A stretch of DNA of 37,829 nucleotides, taken from positions 1-37,829 of the IMG/VR virus record IMGVR_UViG_3300044695_001704; one strand, given 5' to 3'. Each line of letters opens with the position of its first letter. The first letter of the stretch is position 1. Made by a program: the position numbers and the translations under genes. Source of the DNA: a virus. Positions 16,656 to 24,778 of the stretch are shown here, in pieces. Under the pieces are notes generated by a model. That model was not told the origin of the DNA, made no database searches, and saw only the letters and a program-made list of their open reading frames with translations.

Positions 16656-16924
16656 GAAGTTAATGTAATATTAACGATAGTACCAGGTGATACATTAGTG
16701 TATGCAGCTACACTTTGAGCTGTTACTAATCCTGTTGTTAATGTAACTGTTCCTAGTTCCAAGCTAGCAGACAATAAAGCATTGGTAGCTTGAGCTAATG
16801 TCATGCCAATTAATGTTGGTGTAACTATTTGAGGCTTTCCCAATCCTTTTAAGCTTAATCTTCCTTCATCTGGATTTTTACTTCCTATCCATACGTTTCT
16901 TGCAAAATCAAGGAACTTAGCCAT
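16652..16924 (-). CDS. PASTA-like domain protein
   Basis: This is a 90-residue protein. After MAKFLDFARNVWIG, residues 32-90 follow the PASTA pattern: IVTPTLIGMTLAQATNALLS, a G-T-V-T turn, and SPGTIVNITLTS at the end. PASTA domains bind muropeptides or uncrosslinked peptidoglycan in bacterial kinases and PBPs. Single copies occur in phage structural operons, where they may touch cell-wall material or simply be a small scaffold. It overlaps both neighbours by one to four bases. Located between capsid and lysozyme genes. Confidence 0.65.
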   Translation of the reverse strand: MAKFLDFARNVWIGSKNPDEGRLSLKGLGKPQIVTPTLIGMTLAQATNALLSASLELGTVTLTTGLVTAQSVAAYTNVSPGTIVNITLTS

Positions 16925-17247
16925 CAGTGCTTACCTTGAACTAGGCACATCTTCCCTTCTGTTGACTTTAGAAATCTATTCATCTCTTGACCTGCAATTT
17001 GGCTGTCTGGACTGTTAAGATCGTATCCATCTCTTAATGCTTTCTCAAACATAATGAATGGTATAGATGCTACCATACGACCAAAAGATTCTCCACTTTG
17101 TTTACCTAAATCATGTAAAGCACCTTGATTCTTTCTTAACTCAGCATTGCGTTCAAGGATAATCTTTTCAGTAGGTTGTGTTGTAACATGAGTAACTGTA
17201 TTGCTTTGAGCATCATAGTGCATGTCACTTTTAATTACACTATCCAT
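16924..17247 (-). CDS. Conserved capsid-module protein of unknown function
   Basis: This is a 107-residue mainly helical protein. Segment ILERNAELRKNQGALHDLGK followed by SFGRMVASIPFIMFEKALRD resembles a family of about 100-residue proteins downstream of the major capsid protein in Bcep22-like phages, from memory. The C-terminus FLKSTEGKMCLVQGK is also typical of that group. No motif for an enzyme. Likely a minor head or head-completion protein by position, with moderate confidence. Confidence 0.7.
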   Translation of the reverse strand: MDSVIKSDMHYDAQSNTVTHVTTQPTEKIILERNAELRKNQGALHDLGKQSGESFGRMVASIPFIMFEKALRDGYDLNSPDSQIAGQEMNRFLKSTEGKMCLVQGKH

Positions 17248-17250
17248 TGC

Positions 17251-17415
17251 TTACACCTTTTGTACAAATTCTGATAATGCTTCTGCTTCTGCTAAAGATA
17301 CTTCACCTTCAGCGTTTGGTGCAATAACACCACTTTCAAAACTAATTGGATCAGTCCAAATGTTTTTAATTTTAATTGTTTTTGGTTTTACTTCTTTTTC
17401 TTTTGTTGTAGCCAT
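17251..17415 (-). CDS. Small capsid-module protein (54 residues)
   Basis: This is a 54-residue protein starting MATTKEKEVKPKTIKIKNIW, with a beta segment ISFESGVIAPNAEGEVSLA and a short C-terminal helix. Proteins with an N-terminal lysine-rich arm, then IxFxSGxIxPGxxGxxxxxE, are common next to capsid genes, from memory. GAGGAA lies seven bases before the ATG. It comes directly after the MCP terminator, so its expression depends on read-through or a separate promoter. Confidence 0.75.
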   Translation of the reverse strand: MATTKEKEVKPKTIKIKNIWTDPISFESGVIAPNAEGEVSLAEAEALSEFVQKV

Positions 17416-17427
17416 GTTTATTCCTCA

Positions 17428-17459
17428 GATAAAAGAAAGCCCACCTTTTACAGTGGGCT
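17428..17459 (-). terminator. Intrinsic terminator/attenuator after the major capsid gene
   Basis: A perfect 7-bp GC-rich stem (AGCCCAC / GTGGGCT, 17438-17444 and 17453-17459) has an 8-base loop and is followed leftward by TTCTTTTAT. It sits eight bases beyond the major capsid stop inside an otherwise continuous operon. Partial termination would make capsid mRNA more abundant than downstream messages. Confidence 0.75.
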
Positions 17460-17466
17460 ATCAATA

Positions 17467-18528
17467 TTAAGCAGTTACAGCAGATGCAATGGTAATATCA
17501 CCAATGATTGCGTGTGACTTCTCAGTGTTACAGATCAATGTCCAATCAACAGACATTTGACGGTTTTCTGCAAGACCAGTTTTAGCCAATTCTTCAGTTC
17601 TGTAGCCTTTTAAGTAAGACATAGCTAAGTATGAAGGATCAAGGATAAATACGTCAGCAGATACACCAGAAGAAGCATAAACACCAGTTGTAGAACCAGC
17701 TGTGCCAGTGTAAGGAATTTGTAAACGGTTTGGAACTAATTTCAAAGTACCAAAGTCAGTTACAAATACGTTTACAGCACCCATTGCAGTTGCAGCAGAA
17801 GCAGATTTACCTTGATCTGACATCAATGTTGCTACACGAGCAGATGAAGTAAATAAATACTCGCTGAATCTACGAATAACACCAGGTACTGACATCATGA
17901 TAGTTGGATCGCCACCTTGTGAGTAAACAGATTGAACTGCATCACGAACAAGAGTTTCAGTCAACGCTCTGGCAGTACCATAAGTACGTTTTAGAGTTAC
18001 ACCTGAAGATTGAAAACCACCAACTGCACCAGTTGCACCAGCAGAAAAGTTAGTAGTCAACCAAGATGGTAAGCCACCAGCATTACCAGCAGCAGAGCCA
18101 GTATCAGCAAAAGATGCTTGGTTAGTCAAGGCAATAGCTTCAACGTCACGACGCAACTCTTGTTGTCTACGCATCATTTGGTAGCTCAACTCTTTAGTAC
18201 GACCAATCACATCAGAAGAATCTGCTCTGAAAGATGTACGAACAACTTTAGTAGAAATTTGGTGATGATTACCAACACGCAAACCAGTAACAGTGTTGTT
18301 ACCTGAAGCATCTGAGCCGTCAATAACAGCGTTAGTTAAGTTTGGTGCAGAAAGTGCATCAGTTGTCCATTCTTTGTATGGATTGCCTGAAGTTTCAGTG
18401 CCAATCGCATCAGTAAATGGTAATGGGATTTTAGAAATATCCCAGATCTGGTTCATGACATCTTCACGGATTAAACCGCCACGAACAACACCTTTAAGTG
18501 TTGCTGCATCTAAGTTAGCTGTACTCAT
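17467..18528 (-). CDS. Major capsid protein, SU10/DUF5309 type
   Basis: This is a 353-residue protein. KEWTTDALSAPNLTNAVIDG, VGNHHQISTKVVRTSFRADS and MRRQQELRRDVEAIALTNQ match the SU10-type major capsid family (HK97 fold, DUF5309), from memory; length fits that family. It forms the icosahedral shell. It follows the scaffold gene and is followed by a strong hairpin. There is no evidence of an N-terminal delta-domain protease system; a separate scaffold is present upstream instead. Confidence 0.85.
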   Translation of the reverse strand: MSTANLDAATLKGVVRGGLIREDVMNQIWDISKIPLPFTDAIGTETSGNPYKEWTTDALSAPNLTNAVIDGSDASGNNTVTGLRVGNHHQISTKVVRTSFRADSSDVIGRTKELSYQMMRRQQELRRDVEAIALTNQASFADTGSAAGNAGGLPSWLTTNFSAGATGAVGGFQSSGVTLKRTYGTARALTETLVRDAVQSVYSQGGDPTIMMSVPGVIRRFSEYLFTSSARVATLMSDQGKSASAATAMGAVNVFVTDFGTLKLVPNRLQIPYTGTAGSTTGVYASSGVSADVFILDPSYLAMSYLKGYRTEELAKTGLAENRQMSVDWTLICNTEKSHAIIGDITIASAVTA

Positions 18529-18548
18529 TTCGATACCCTTTTAAAAAA

Positions 18549-19637
18549 TTAATTATATAATCCACCGAGCAACTCTGCTACGGCATCAGTTTCAGCGTTA
18601 CGTTTTTGATAACCATTAGAAGATTTTGCAATCTTTGTTAGTTTATCAAGTTTAGTAACTGATTTAGTTGTCTTGCCTGTACTCTTTTGATACTTTGGTA
18701 AATTCACATCAAGTTTGGTCTTAACATTCTTTATGCTTGAACGATACCTCATGGCATCTTTGATAACCTCAAGCATCCTAGCATCTTGTATTCCACCAAA
18801 CTCTTCTTGTGTAAAACCATAAGCATCTGCTACAAAATCAGTCATCTCTACTAAAGCCTTTTTGAATACTTCAGGTTTTGCCCATGAAGGATTTTTCTCT
18901 AAGACCTTATCAGCCTGACTTTTAATATACTCTTGTTGAATAGCCTGTTGTTCTGCGGTCATTTGTTGACCAATGCCCTGCATTTCATTATTTACTGCAC
19001 TTGAAATTTGTTCTATTTCACTATTGCGTAAATTGAAATCTTGAACCATTGCAGCGTATTCGCCAGGATTATCAACTCTAAGTCTATTCCAATCAACATC
19101 CTTATAACTCCCCATTAAGGTATCTTTAAGATGCTGTGTCAGTTTATTAACTGTTTCTATTTTGCTTACATACTCATTAGCAACAGCGTTCTTAATGCTA
19201 TCAAAATCTCGCCTTTCATCAGCAAGTTGTTTTGATTTATTAGTATTGCTCTTATTGCTTTGGTATCCAGCAATTAAGTCTTTAACTCCAACCGTACTTA
19301 CCTTTCCATCAACCTTTACATTGATTCCAGCTAAGTTACCTTCTTCATCAAGGACTACATTTTTTTCATCAATGCCAAGGGTATTTGCCCAAGTGACATC
19401 TTCATCAGACTCAGTTTCTTCAACATCATCTGTTTCCTCATTATCTGCATCATCTCCTTCATCTTGGGTAGAATCGTCTGGTTGGGTATCATCCTCCTCT
19501 GATTCTTCAATTTCTGGTTTCTTAACAGATTCTTTTTCTGGTTCACCTGATAACAGGTTAGCAATTTGATCCACCATATTTACGCTTCCAGCTTCACTCG
19601 AAAGTTCAGCCGTTGAAGTAGTAGCTTGGTCTGACAT
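18549..19637 (-). CDS. Scaffolding protein
   Basis: This is a 362-residue protein. Residues 45-100 are extremely acidic (PEIEESEEDDTQPDDSTQDE), followed by a short folded segment (NVVLDEEGNLAGINVKVDGK) and long charged coiled coil. A basic C-terminus (KSTGKTTKSVTKLDKLTKIA) would bind the capsid interior. Position between portal and major capsid genes, and this charge pattern, fit an internal scaffold that exits during maturation. The rightward frame over the same DNA (19162-19569) is only an antisense shadow of the acidic repeats. Confidence 0.75.
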   Translation of the reverse strand: MSDQATTSTAELSSEAGSVNMVDQIANLLSGEPEKESVKKPEIEESEEDDTQPDDSTQDEGDDADNEETDDVEETESDEDVTWANTLGIDEKNVVLDEEGNLAGINVKVDGKVSTVGVKDLIAGYQSNKSNTNKSKQLADERRDFDSIKNAVANEYVSKIETVNKLTQHLKDTLMGSYKDVDWNRLRVDNPGEYAAMVQDFNLRNSEIEQISSAVNNEMQGIGQQMTAEQQAIQQEYIKSQADKVLEKNPSWAKPEVFKKALVEMTDFVADAYGFTQEEFGGIQDARMLEVIKDAMRYRSSIKNVKTKLDVNLPKYQKSTGKTTKSVTKLDKLTKIAKSSNGYQKRNAETDAVAELLGGLYN

Positions 19638-19639
19638 TT

Positions 19640-19876
19640 TTAATTTCCTTTTTGTAGTTGAGCTAATCGCCCAGTTTCTATATCTGAAGTTATATCATTC
19701 TCAATAATTTGTAATGCCTTTTGTTGAGCCTTTATCAATTTTAAACTTTCTATATCATCTGTAAACAAAAACTGACTATATAAATCTGCATTTTTCTTAA
19801 TAATATAATCAGCCAAGTAATTTGAGTAAGCCCTGCTTGCTCTATTACCTAACTCTATCTCATCTTCAACCGTCAT
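19640..19876 (-). CDS. Small helical protein overlapping the portal end
   Basis: This is a 78-residue helical protein. ATG 19876 (MTVEDEIELGNRASRAYSNY) is preferred; starts at 19900 and 19909 also exist and would overlap the portal gene more. It ends two bases before the scaffold start. Proteins of about this size with a helix-rich LGxRAxxAYxxxxxxxI pattern sit between portal and scaffold in related phages, from memory, with no known role. No motif beyond helices visible. Confidence 0.65.
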   Translation of the reverse strand: MTVEDEIELGNRASRAYSNYLADYIIKKNADLYSQFLFTDDIESLKLIKAQQKALQIIENDITSDIETGRLAQLQKGN

Positions 19877-22022
19877 ACATATTGTTCCTGTTCTGCTCAT
19901 AATTAACATCTTGAGATGTATTTGATGATGCTTCCAACTCTGTTAATTTAAGTGCTGTTTGAGCATACAATTGGTCATACTTGAACTTTATATCCTCTAA
20001 ATCTTTTTCAGCTATCTGAACAGCCTTAGCTTTGTCTAATTCAGCCTTTAACTGTTCCAACTGAATCTGAAATGATTGCTTCTCCATTTCACGTTGATGC
20101 TTACCTAACTCAACCTGACCTTTGATAGCAACATTCTGCATCTGCGCTTCTGCTGTAGTCGTTGCTGACTTAGCCAATTCAGCTTGCATACGCATTTGTT
20201 CAAGTTGCGCCTGTTGCGCTTCCTGCTGTTGTTGCTGTTGTGTTTGTTGCGCTTGTTGTGCTGCTTGTTGACCTTCTTGGCTTGATGGATCAACAAAATA
20301 CTTGTTAGCTGAATCTAATCCTGAGAACTTACAAAAGTCATCTATAGTTGCGTATATTTTGGTAGGATTAGTTAATACTTGACCTGGTATTGCCATGACC
20401 TTTTCTTGCAACATCTGAACTTGTTGTATGGCTGCAAGTTTAGCTCTAGTGTCACCAGTTCCAGTTCCAACACGCACAGAACTCTTTGTTCGCTCTTCCC
20501 ACTCGGCTGGATTAACCTTTACCCATTGCCCACGAAACTTAAAGTCTTGTACTGTATCAACGTGCATGGTAACAAGATCACGAATCTTATTGCATAAAGG
20601 CTTGATACCAGTTTCACAAATAACACGAATGATTAAGCCAACCAGTTCTTCTTTAGCGTTCATCATACGCTCAACACCTTGTGAGCCAACTGCATTGCCA
20701 ATATTTTCAGGTGAAGCAGTCCCATCTCCAGACACGCCTGTACGACCTGCCTTAACTTCATCAAGATACTGCATCATACTAAATGCTGCATCGCCAATAG
20801 CAGGTGTTTGCAACGGCATTATTGCATCAGTTCTTTTTACTCGGATTAATCCACCAGGTCTTGACACTAATAAATCATCAAGATTTACTTGACCTTCAAG
20901 AACAACATTGCGCTGGTTGTTTTGCAAATACATGTTATCCATAATGTTACGGATAATTGCGGTCTTATTGTCTTGGATAGACTTCAGGCGGTCATAGATT
21001 GATAGCCCTTGGAACTTGTGTGACATCAATATCGCTGTGGTGCTAATCCAAGGTAAACTATCTATTTCTTCCATGCTTAAAATAACAGTTGGAGTTTCAA
21101 CTCCTGCAACTGTTACTTTCATTAATTCAGCTATTCCATCGCCATTGACATCAAGCTTTAGATAACACTCAGTAACCTCTACTAATCTGTTAGCATCATC
21201 TGAACTTAATACTGATGGAACTTGTGTTGGTTCATTCTGATAATTAAATCTATATGCAGACCTAAGCAAATCAGAGCTAACTAAGTCTTCAATGTCTTCA
21301 TCTTTGTACCCTTCTTCTCTTAGATCAGAAAGTGTCTTGTTGACAATGTGACATGTAAATCTAGCATTAGCTAAACTGATATTGTTATGTTGTGTGTTAA
21401 CTCTGAACTCTTCAGGAGCAACAGGATCAATACAAATCTTTCCACATTTTTCAGTAACTTTAATCTTTGCACTGTATGTAGTAGGCTCTTGTTCTAATGG
21501 ATTTTCTGATTGACTTTCATCTTCAGTTAATTCCAATATCTCACTATCTTCATCTAACAAAGCAACAGCTAACTGATCTTCTGTTAATCCTGAATAGTTG
21601 TATGTGGTTATCTTTTCATCATCTTCATAATAAACTTTTAACATTCCATTGCGTTGCATAAGTGCATCTTTCACAAATTGATGGATTAAAGTAAACCCAT
21701 CATTTTGCTTCATCAATACATCATATACATATTCTGATTCAATTTGTGCCTGTAATTCATCTCCTTCATTGACAGGATCAAAAACCACCACCTCATTATT
21801 CTGAGTAAATGATTTCATAATCTGAGGCATTATCCACTCAATAGCATCAGCAACATCTGTTGATACCAATGAGCTACGCCCTTCCTGTTCATTACCTAAT
21901 GGAAGCCCAAGATAATATCTTAAAGGTTCTTGTAATGCAGAAGATGAAGTTGTCGTAATATCGGCATTAGCCATTTCATTCTGGATAATTGCCAATATTT
22001 CTGAATCAGTCATTTTTGCCAT
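19866..22022 (-). CDS. Portal protein
   Basis: This is a 718-residue protein. DVADAIEWIMPQIMKSF near residue 55, the acidic wing (ESEYVYDVLMKQNDGF), SLPWISTTAILMSHKFQG and a Gln-rich C-terminal coiled coil (570-690) match P22/Bcep22-type portals, from memory. It makes the dodecameric ring through which DNA is packaged and ejected and which binds terminase. Length fits a large podoviral portal with a long C-terminal barrel. The C-terminal QQAQQAQQTQQ tract is low complexity. It directly follows a small basic gene after TerL. Confidence 0.85.
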   Translation of the reverse strand: MAKMTDSEILAIIQNEMANADITTTSSSALQEPLRYYLGLPLGNEQEGRSSLVSTDVADAIEWIMPQIMKSFTQNNEVVVFDPVNEGDELQAQIESEYVYDVLMKQNDGFTLIHQFVKDALMQRNGMLKVYYEDDEKITTYNYSGLTEDQLAVALLDEDSEILELTEDESQSENPLEQEPTTYSAKIKVTEKCGKICIDPVAPEEFRVNTQHNNISLANARFTCHIVNKTLSDLREEGYKDEDIEDLVSSDLLRSAYRFNYQNEPTQVPSVLSSDDANRLVEVTECYLKLDVNGDGIAELMKVTVAGVETPTVILSMEEIDSLPWISTTAILMSHKFQGLSIYDRLKSIQDNKTAIIRNIMDNMYLQNNQRNVVLEGQVNLDDLLVSRPGGLIRVKRTDAIMPLQTPAIGDAAFSMMQYLDEVKAGRTGVSGDGTASPENIGNAVGSQGVERMMNAKEELVGLIIRVICETGIKPLCNKIRDLVTMHVDTVQDFKFRGQWVKVNPAEWEERTKSSVRVGTGTGDTRAKLAAIQQVQMLQEKVMAIPGQVLTNPTKIYATIDDFCKFSGLDSANKYFVDPSSQEGQQAAQQAQQTQQQQQQEAQQAQLEQMRMQAELAKSATTTAEAQMQNVAIKGQVELGKHQREMEKQSFQIQLEQLKAELDKAKAVQIAEKDLEDIKFKYDQLYAQTALKLTELEASSNTSQDVNYEQNRNNMYDG

Positions 22023-22023
22023 C

Positions 22024-22089
22024 TTAGCAGCCTTTTTTCTTACCAGGCATCATTGGAGATGGAGCTTTTTTTGATTTAGACTTAGCCAT
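22024..22089 (-). CDS. Miniature basic protein between TerL and portal
   Basis: This is a 21-residue frame, MAKSKSKKAPSPMMPGKKKG plus C, with a GAGG seven bases before the ATG; it ends one base before the portal start. From memory, similar tiny Lys/Pro-rich proteins (MAKKxAKxAPxMPGKKK) are conserved at this position in many phages. It may be real or mainly a translational leader for the portal. Confidence 0.55.
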   Translation of the reverse strand: MAKSKSKKAPSPMMPGKKKGC

Positions 22090-22105
22090 TTTTAATCCTC
22101 TGTTG

Positions 22106-23371
22106 TTAAATTATACCGCTTTGTATATATGAATAATCTAATGCTCCAGAACTCCAAGAATCATTAGTCATATTCTGTTCAGCCATTGCAAGATACCTAA
22201 AACAATCAGCTCCGTGAGATGAATCATCATGAAGTGGTGCGCCAAATGTACCTGTACTTTGGTTTTGTGTTCTTCTATAGCGTTTGATTTGATTAAGTAA
22301 CTCTGAAGCTTTCTTATCAATCCAAACTCTACCAAACATCATCCTTGCCATCTTGATTCCTTCCTCGATGTCCTCACGTCCTAAAACATTAACACTTCTT
22401 CCTAATGCCATTAATATTTCTTCAGTAGACTTTCCAGACTTAAAATCTCTGCTACGTCCATCGTGAGGAATATAATCTGTGCCGTAATTGTAACCCTTTG
22501 ATCTTAATTCATCAATATAACTATCTAAAGTACGATGTGAATCTTCAATATAATCAATAATCCTTACTTCACCAGAACCTGATCTCTGCACCATCATTAT
22601 AGACATAGAATCGTTCCAACCTAAATCCCATACTGTATGAACCTTCAATAGTGGATCGTATGGAGCATTGCCTAGTCTTTTTTCAAGATGAAGTTTAGTT
22701 ATCTCATTAACGTAAATAGCACCTTCAACAGCAGGACGACATTCTCCATCCCAAACTGTTTTATATCCTTCAGGATCACGCTTTAACCAGTTTATTCTTT
22801 CCTTTTCAAGCTCCTCTGGAAACCAAGGATTATCAGAATAGTTGCATTTTATAACAACAGCTTCTTCATTATCTGTCAATACAAATCTAACATACGTTTC
22901 ATCAGTATCTAACTCTGGATTGAAGGTAATCCATATTTCGCTATTAGGCTTTCTAATCGTTGGTATTAAAACATCCCATGATTTTTTAGTACAAACCTGA
23001 GCTTCTTCAACCCAACATATATCAACACCTTCAAAAGACTTTAAGTTTGTAATGCCTTGTTGACGAATACCTGCAAAACTAAACTCAGAACCATTAATCC
23101 CGATTATCTTTGTTTCAAGCACTGTAAACATATGCTGTAAACCAAGTATATCAATCTGATCCTTAAGCAACTTATGTACTGATTCTTGTATAGACTTTTG
23201 TGTTTCACGAGCGCACAGAACTCTTATCGGTTCATTAACTGACTTAATAATTAATGCTCTTGCAACACTCCAACTTTTACTTGAGCCACGTCCACCATAA
23301 ATGACTTTATATCGTTTTGGCTTAAATATGTCTTTAAGAATTGGAGGAAACTTTGCCTTAATCGTCGCCAA
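22106..23371 (-). CDS. terL: Terminase large subunit
   Basis: This is a 421-residue packaging ATPase-nuclease. Walker A GGRGSSKS is at 26-33, and Walker B VDICWVEEA at 116-124 includes the catalytic glutamate. WITFNPELDTDETYVRFVL is the coupling-type motif, and the C-terminal RNase H-like nuclease begins near VWDLGWNDSMSIM. Later acidic/histidine segments (DGRSRDFKSG, HDDSSHGADCFRYL) continue that domain. It belongs to the Terminase_3 (PBSX-like) type. It pumps DNA through the portal and cuts it. It overlaps the small-subunit gene by 14 bases. Confidence 0.9.
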   Translation of the reverse strand: MATIKAKFPPILKDIFKPKRYKVIYGGRGSSKSWSVARALIIKSVNEPIRVLCARETQKSIQESVHKLLKDQIDILGLQHMFTVLETKIIGINGSEFSFAGIRQQGITNLKSFEGVDICWVEEAQVCTKKSWDVLIPTIRKPNSEIWITFNPELDTDETYVRFVLTDNEEAVVIKCNYSDNPWFPEELEKERINWLKRDPEGYKTVWDGECRPAVEGAIYVNEITKLHLEKRLGNAPYDPLLKVHTVWDLGWNDSMSIMMVQRSGSGEVRIIDYIEDSHRTLDSYIDELRSKGYNYGTDYIPHDGRSRDFKSGKSTEEILMALGRSVNVLGREDIEEGIKMARMMFGRVWIDKKASELLNQIKRYRRTQNQSTGTFGAPLHDDSSHGADCFRYLAMAEQNMTNDSWSSGALDYSYIQSGII

Positions 23372-23654
23372 ATGAAACCTCTATCCTGTGGACTATTGCT
23401 CCACCATCCGCACCAGTTACAGTGTTATCAGTTCTTGCTAACTTTGGAACATGATATTCAATAACACTTTGAAACAACTGAAACGCACGTTCTGGATTTG
23501 TTTCAGCCACTTGGTCAAGCCATCCGGTTAATCTATGTGCATTGCCATCAACAAAATCTGCAATAGCTTGTCTTGCTTGTACAGTTGCAACATTTTGCAC
23601 ACCCTTTTGACGACCACCTGTTTTTTCTCCACCTGCTTTTCCTAATGTTGCCAT
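23358..23654 (-). CDS. terS: Terminase small subunit
   Basis: This is a 98-residue protein from ATG 23654: MATLGKAGGEKTGGRQKGVQ, then helices ARQAIADFVDGNAHRLTGWL and NPERAFQLFQSVIEYHVPKL. The G-rich basic N-terminus and ALxxFxxxxEYxxPKLAR segment are typical of small terminase proteins of Terminase_3-type phages, from memory. It recognises phage DNA and recruits TerL. An upstream ATG at 23723 would overlap the preceding gene and is less likely, though the only strong AAGGAG lies about 26 bases upstream of 23654, so the start is not fully certain. Confidence 0.8.
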   Translation of the reverse strand: MATLGKAGGEKTGGRQKGVQNVATVQARQAIADFVDGNAHRLTGWLDQVAETNPERAFQLFQSVIEYHVPKLARTDNTVTGADGGAIVHRIEVSFGDD

Positions 23655-23701
23655 ATCTAATTTTGTCTTTTTTAGACAACTCCTTATCTTAAAATTAGTT
23701 A

Positions 23702-23830
23702 TTAAAAATACTGCGATTTCCAATTAATAAACGCCACCTTTGGTGACTCACCATAAGCAACTCTATCTGCACTATAACATTTCCAGTAATTGCCAACCCA
23801 TTTAATCTTTGGTTTTGTAGCTTTGTTCAT
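23702..23830 (-). CDS. Small conserved Trp/Cys-containing protein
   Basis: This is a 42-residue protein: MNKATKPKIKWVGNYWKCYS, then GESPKVAFINWKSQYF. The layout W-x-C ... G-x-(S/T)-P-x-x-A-(F/Y)-x-x-W matches, from memory, short phage proteins with RWVCxG...GFGxTPxxAYxxW. Function unknown. AAGG precedes the start. It overlaps the gene at 23802-23885 and ends 47 bases before TerS, which argues against the longer TerS start. Confidence 0.7.
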   Translation of the reverse strand: MNKATKPKIKWVGNYWKCYSADRVAYGESPKVAFINWKSQYF

Positions 23831-23885
23831 CTGCCTTAAACCTTATAATCTTCTTTCTATTCTTGTTGCTTGTTTTTAATGCCAT
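23802..23885 (-). CDS. Tiny basic protein, tentative
   Basis: This is a 27-residue lysine-rich frame beginning MALKTSNKNRKKIIRFKADE. It overlaps the following gene by 29 bases, and its ribosome-binding site (AAGG about 12 bases upstream) is weak. It fills an otherwise empty gap in a tightly packed operon, which is the main argument for it. No family recognised. Confidence 0.35.
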   Translation of the reverse strand: MALKTSNKNRKKIIRFKADEQSYKTKD

Positions 23886-23893
23886 TTTAGCAA

Positions 23894-24051
23894 TTACCTT
23901 TGATGTTGAATACTCATATCATATAACGGTCTATCTAGTCCACAATCTATGCAAGTTTTTTTCTCCAGCTTACATAAATAGCCCAATTTGGATGTTTACA
24001 TATAGCAACCTGTTTTGGCGCACTGAATAAGTTAATTGGTGGAAATCTCAT
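23894..24051 (-). CDS. Zinc-ribbon-like small protein, read through a -1 frameshift at A7
   Basis: From ATG 24051 the zero frame gives 34 residues and stops at 23947-23949. Just before the stop lies A AAA AAA (23962-23956), a canonical -1 slippery heptamer. A -1 shift there continues the protein to 52 residues: QVAICKHPNWAIYVSWRKKT, then CIDCGLDRPLYDMS. C18, H20, C34 and C37 then form a plausible metal site, and PLYDMS is unlikely to be a chance tail. Either the shift is programmed or one A was lost in sequencing or mutation. The ATG overlaps the previous stop (ATGA). Function unknown. Confidence 0.55.
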
Positions 24052-24278
24052 TTTAGCTCATCCTCTTCCATCATATCCTGCCAACGCCCCAAAGCATCAA
24101 TAGCTTCTTGAACATCTTGTTCAATGTCCTTTGCTCCTCTATCACCAGCGCACAACAACTTTTTAATTGCATGTTGCAGACATGGATCAGTAACACCGTA
24201 CAATGAAAGTACACGGTAAACATCAACAGCATTTAAATGAACTGTATTTTTAAAATAATGATTGTATGTATTTTTCAT
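24048..24278 (-). CDS. Conserved phage protein (DVYRVLxLYGVTDPCLQHAIKKLL)
   Basis: This is a 76-residue protein; ATG 24278 overlaps the endonuclease stop (ATGA). HLNAVDVYRVLSLYGVTDPC followed by LQHAIKKLLCAGDRGAKDIE and EAIDALGRWQDM closely matches, from memory, a widespread family of 75-100 residue proteins in Burkholderia, Bordetella and other proteobacterial phages, always near early or packaging genes. Its role is unknown. It is an argument for a beta- or gammaproteobacterial host range. Confidence 0.85.
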   Translation of the reverse strand: MKNTYNHYFKNTVHLNAVDVYRVLSLYGVTDPCLQHAIKKLLCAGDRGAKDIEQDVQEAIDALGRWQDMMEEDELK

Positions 24279-24778
24279 ATTTTTTTGTTTTCTACCCAAA
24301 ATAGATGACTCTCTCTTTTAGCTTTTAAATAAGCTTCATAAGCCTCTTTTGCAGTGTTGAAAAGTCCTAAGTGTATTCGTTTTTTATTTACCATTATTTG
24401 TGATTGCCATTTTTTAACTCGTTTATACCAATGAACACCCCTTAACCCTGATGTGTTATCAATTCTTGGACTTGAAACATTTTGCATATTTTCTTGATCT
24501 GTAGCTAATCTTAAATTAACTATACGATTGTCGTCTTTAACTTCATTAATATGATCTAAATCATTTTCAGGTAATTCTCCGTATACGTATAACCATGCAA
24601 GACGGTGTGATAGATATAATTTCTTATTAGTTCTAATTTGAATATATCCATCTTTGCGTTTAGTTCCTGAAACCGAATTAGCTTTAACGCATCCTTTACT
24701 TACCAGCCAAGTAAACAAACCAGTTTCATGGTCATAAGATAAAAGTTCTTTAAGTCTTTGTTGTGTAAGTTCTGTCAT
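24275..24778 (-). CDS. HNH endonuclease with AP2 DNA-binding domain
   Basis: This is a 167-residue protein from ATG 24778, eight bases after AAGGAA. An N-terminal part (ELTQQRLKELLSYDHETGLF) is followed by the HNH core LSHRLAWLYVYG...LDHINEVKDDNRIVNLR, then an AP2/ERF-like domain (SGLRGVHWYKRVKKWQSQIM and HLGLFNTAKEAYEAYL). This domain set defines stand-alone phage homing endonucleases that cut DNA and bias inheritance of the site. It lies beside the terminase genes, a frequent place for them. An HNH nuclease aiding packaging is a less likely alternative. Confidence 0.85.
   Translation of the reverse strand: MTELTQQRLKELLSYDHETGLFTWLVSKGCVKANSVSGTKRKDGYIQIRTNKKLYLSHRLAWLYVYGELPENDLDHINEVKDDNRIVNLRLATDQENMQNVSSPRIDNTSGLRGVHWYKRVKKWQSQIMVNKKRIHLGLFNTAKEAYEAYLKAKRESHLFWVENKKI

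Noticed and set aside
19162-19569. 135-codon rightward frame rich in Ser/Val
   Set aside because: It is the antisense of the acidic repeats of the scaffold gene; low complexity, no ribosome-binding site, wrong strand for the operon.
20428-20892. 154-codon rightward frame inside the portal gene
   Set aside because: Antisense to a confidently assigned portal; no domain features, and no neighbouring rightward genes.
23655-23723. Longer terminase small subunit starting at 23723
   Set aside because: The extension overlaps the small conserved gene at 23702-23830 and is not of typical composition; the MATLGKAGG start fits the family, although its Shine-Dalgarno is weak.
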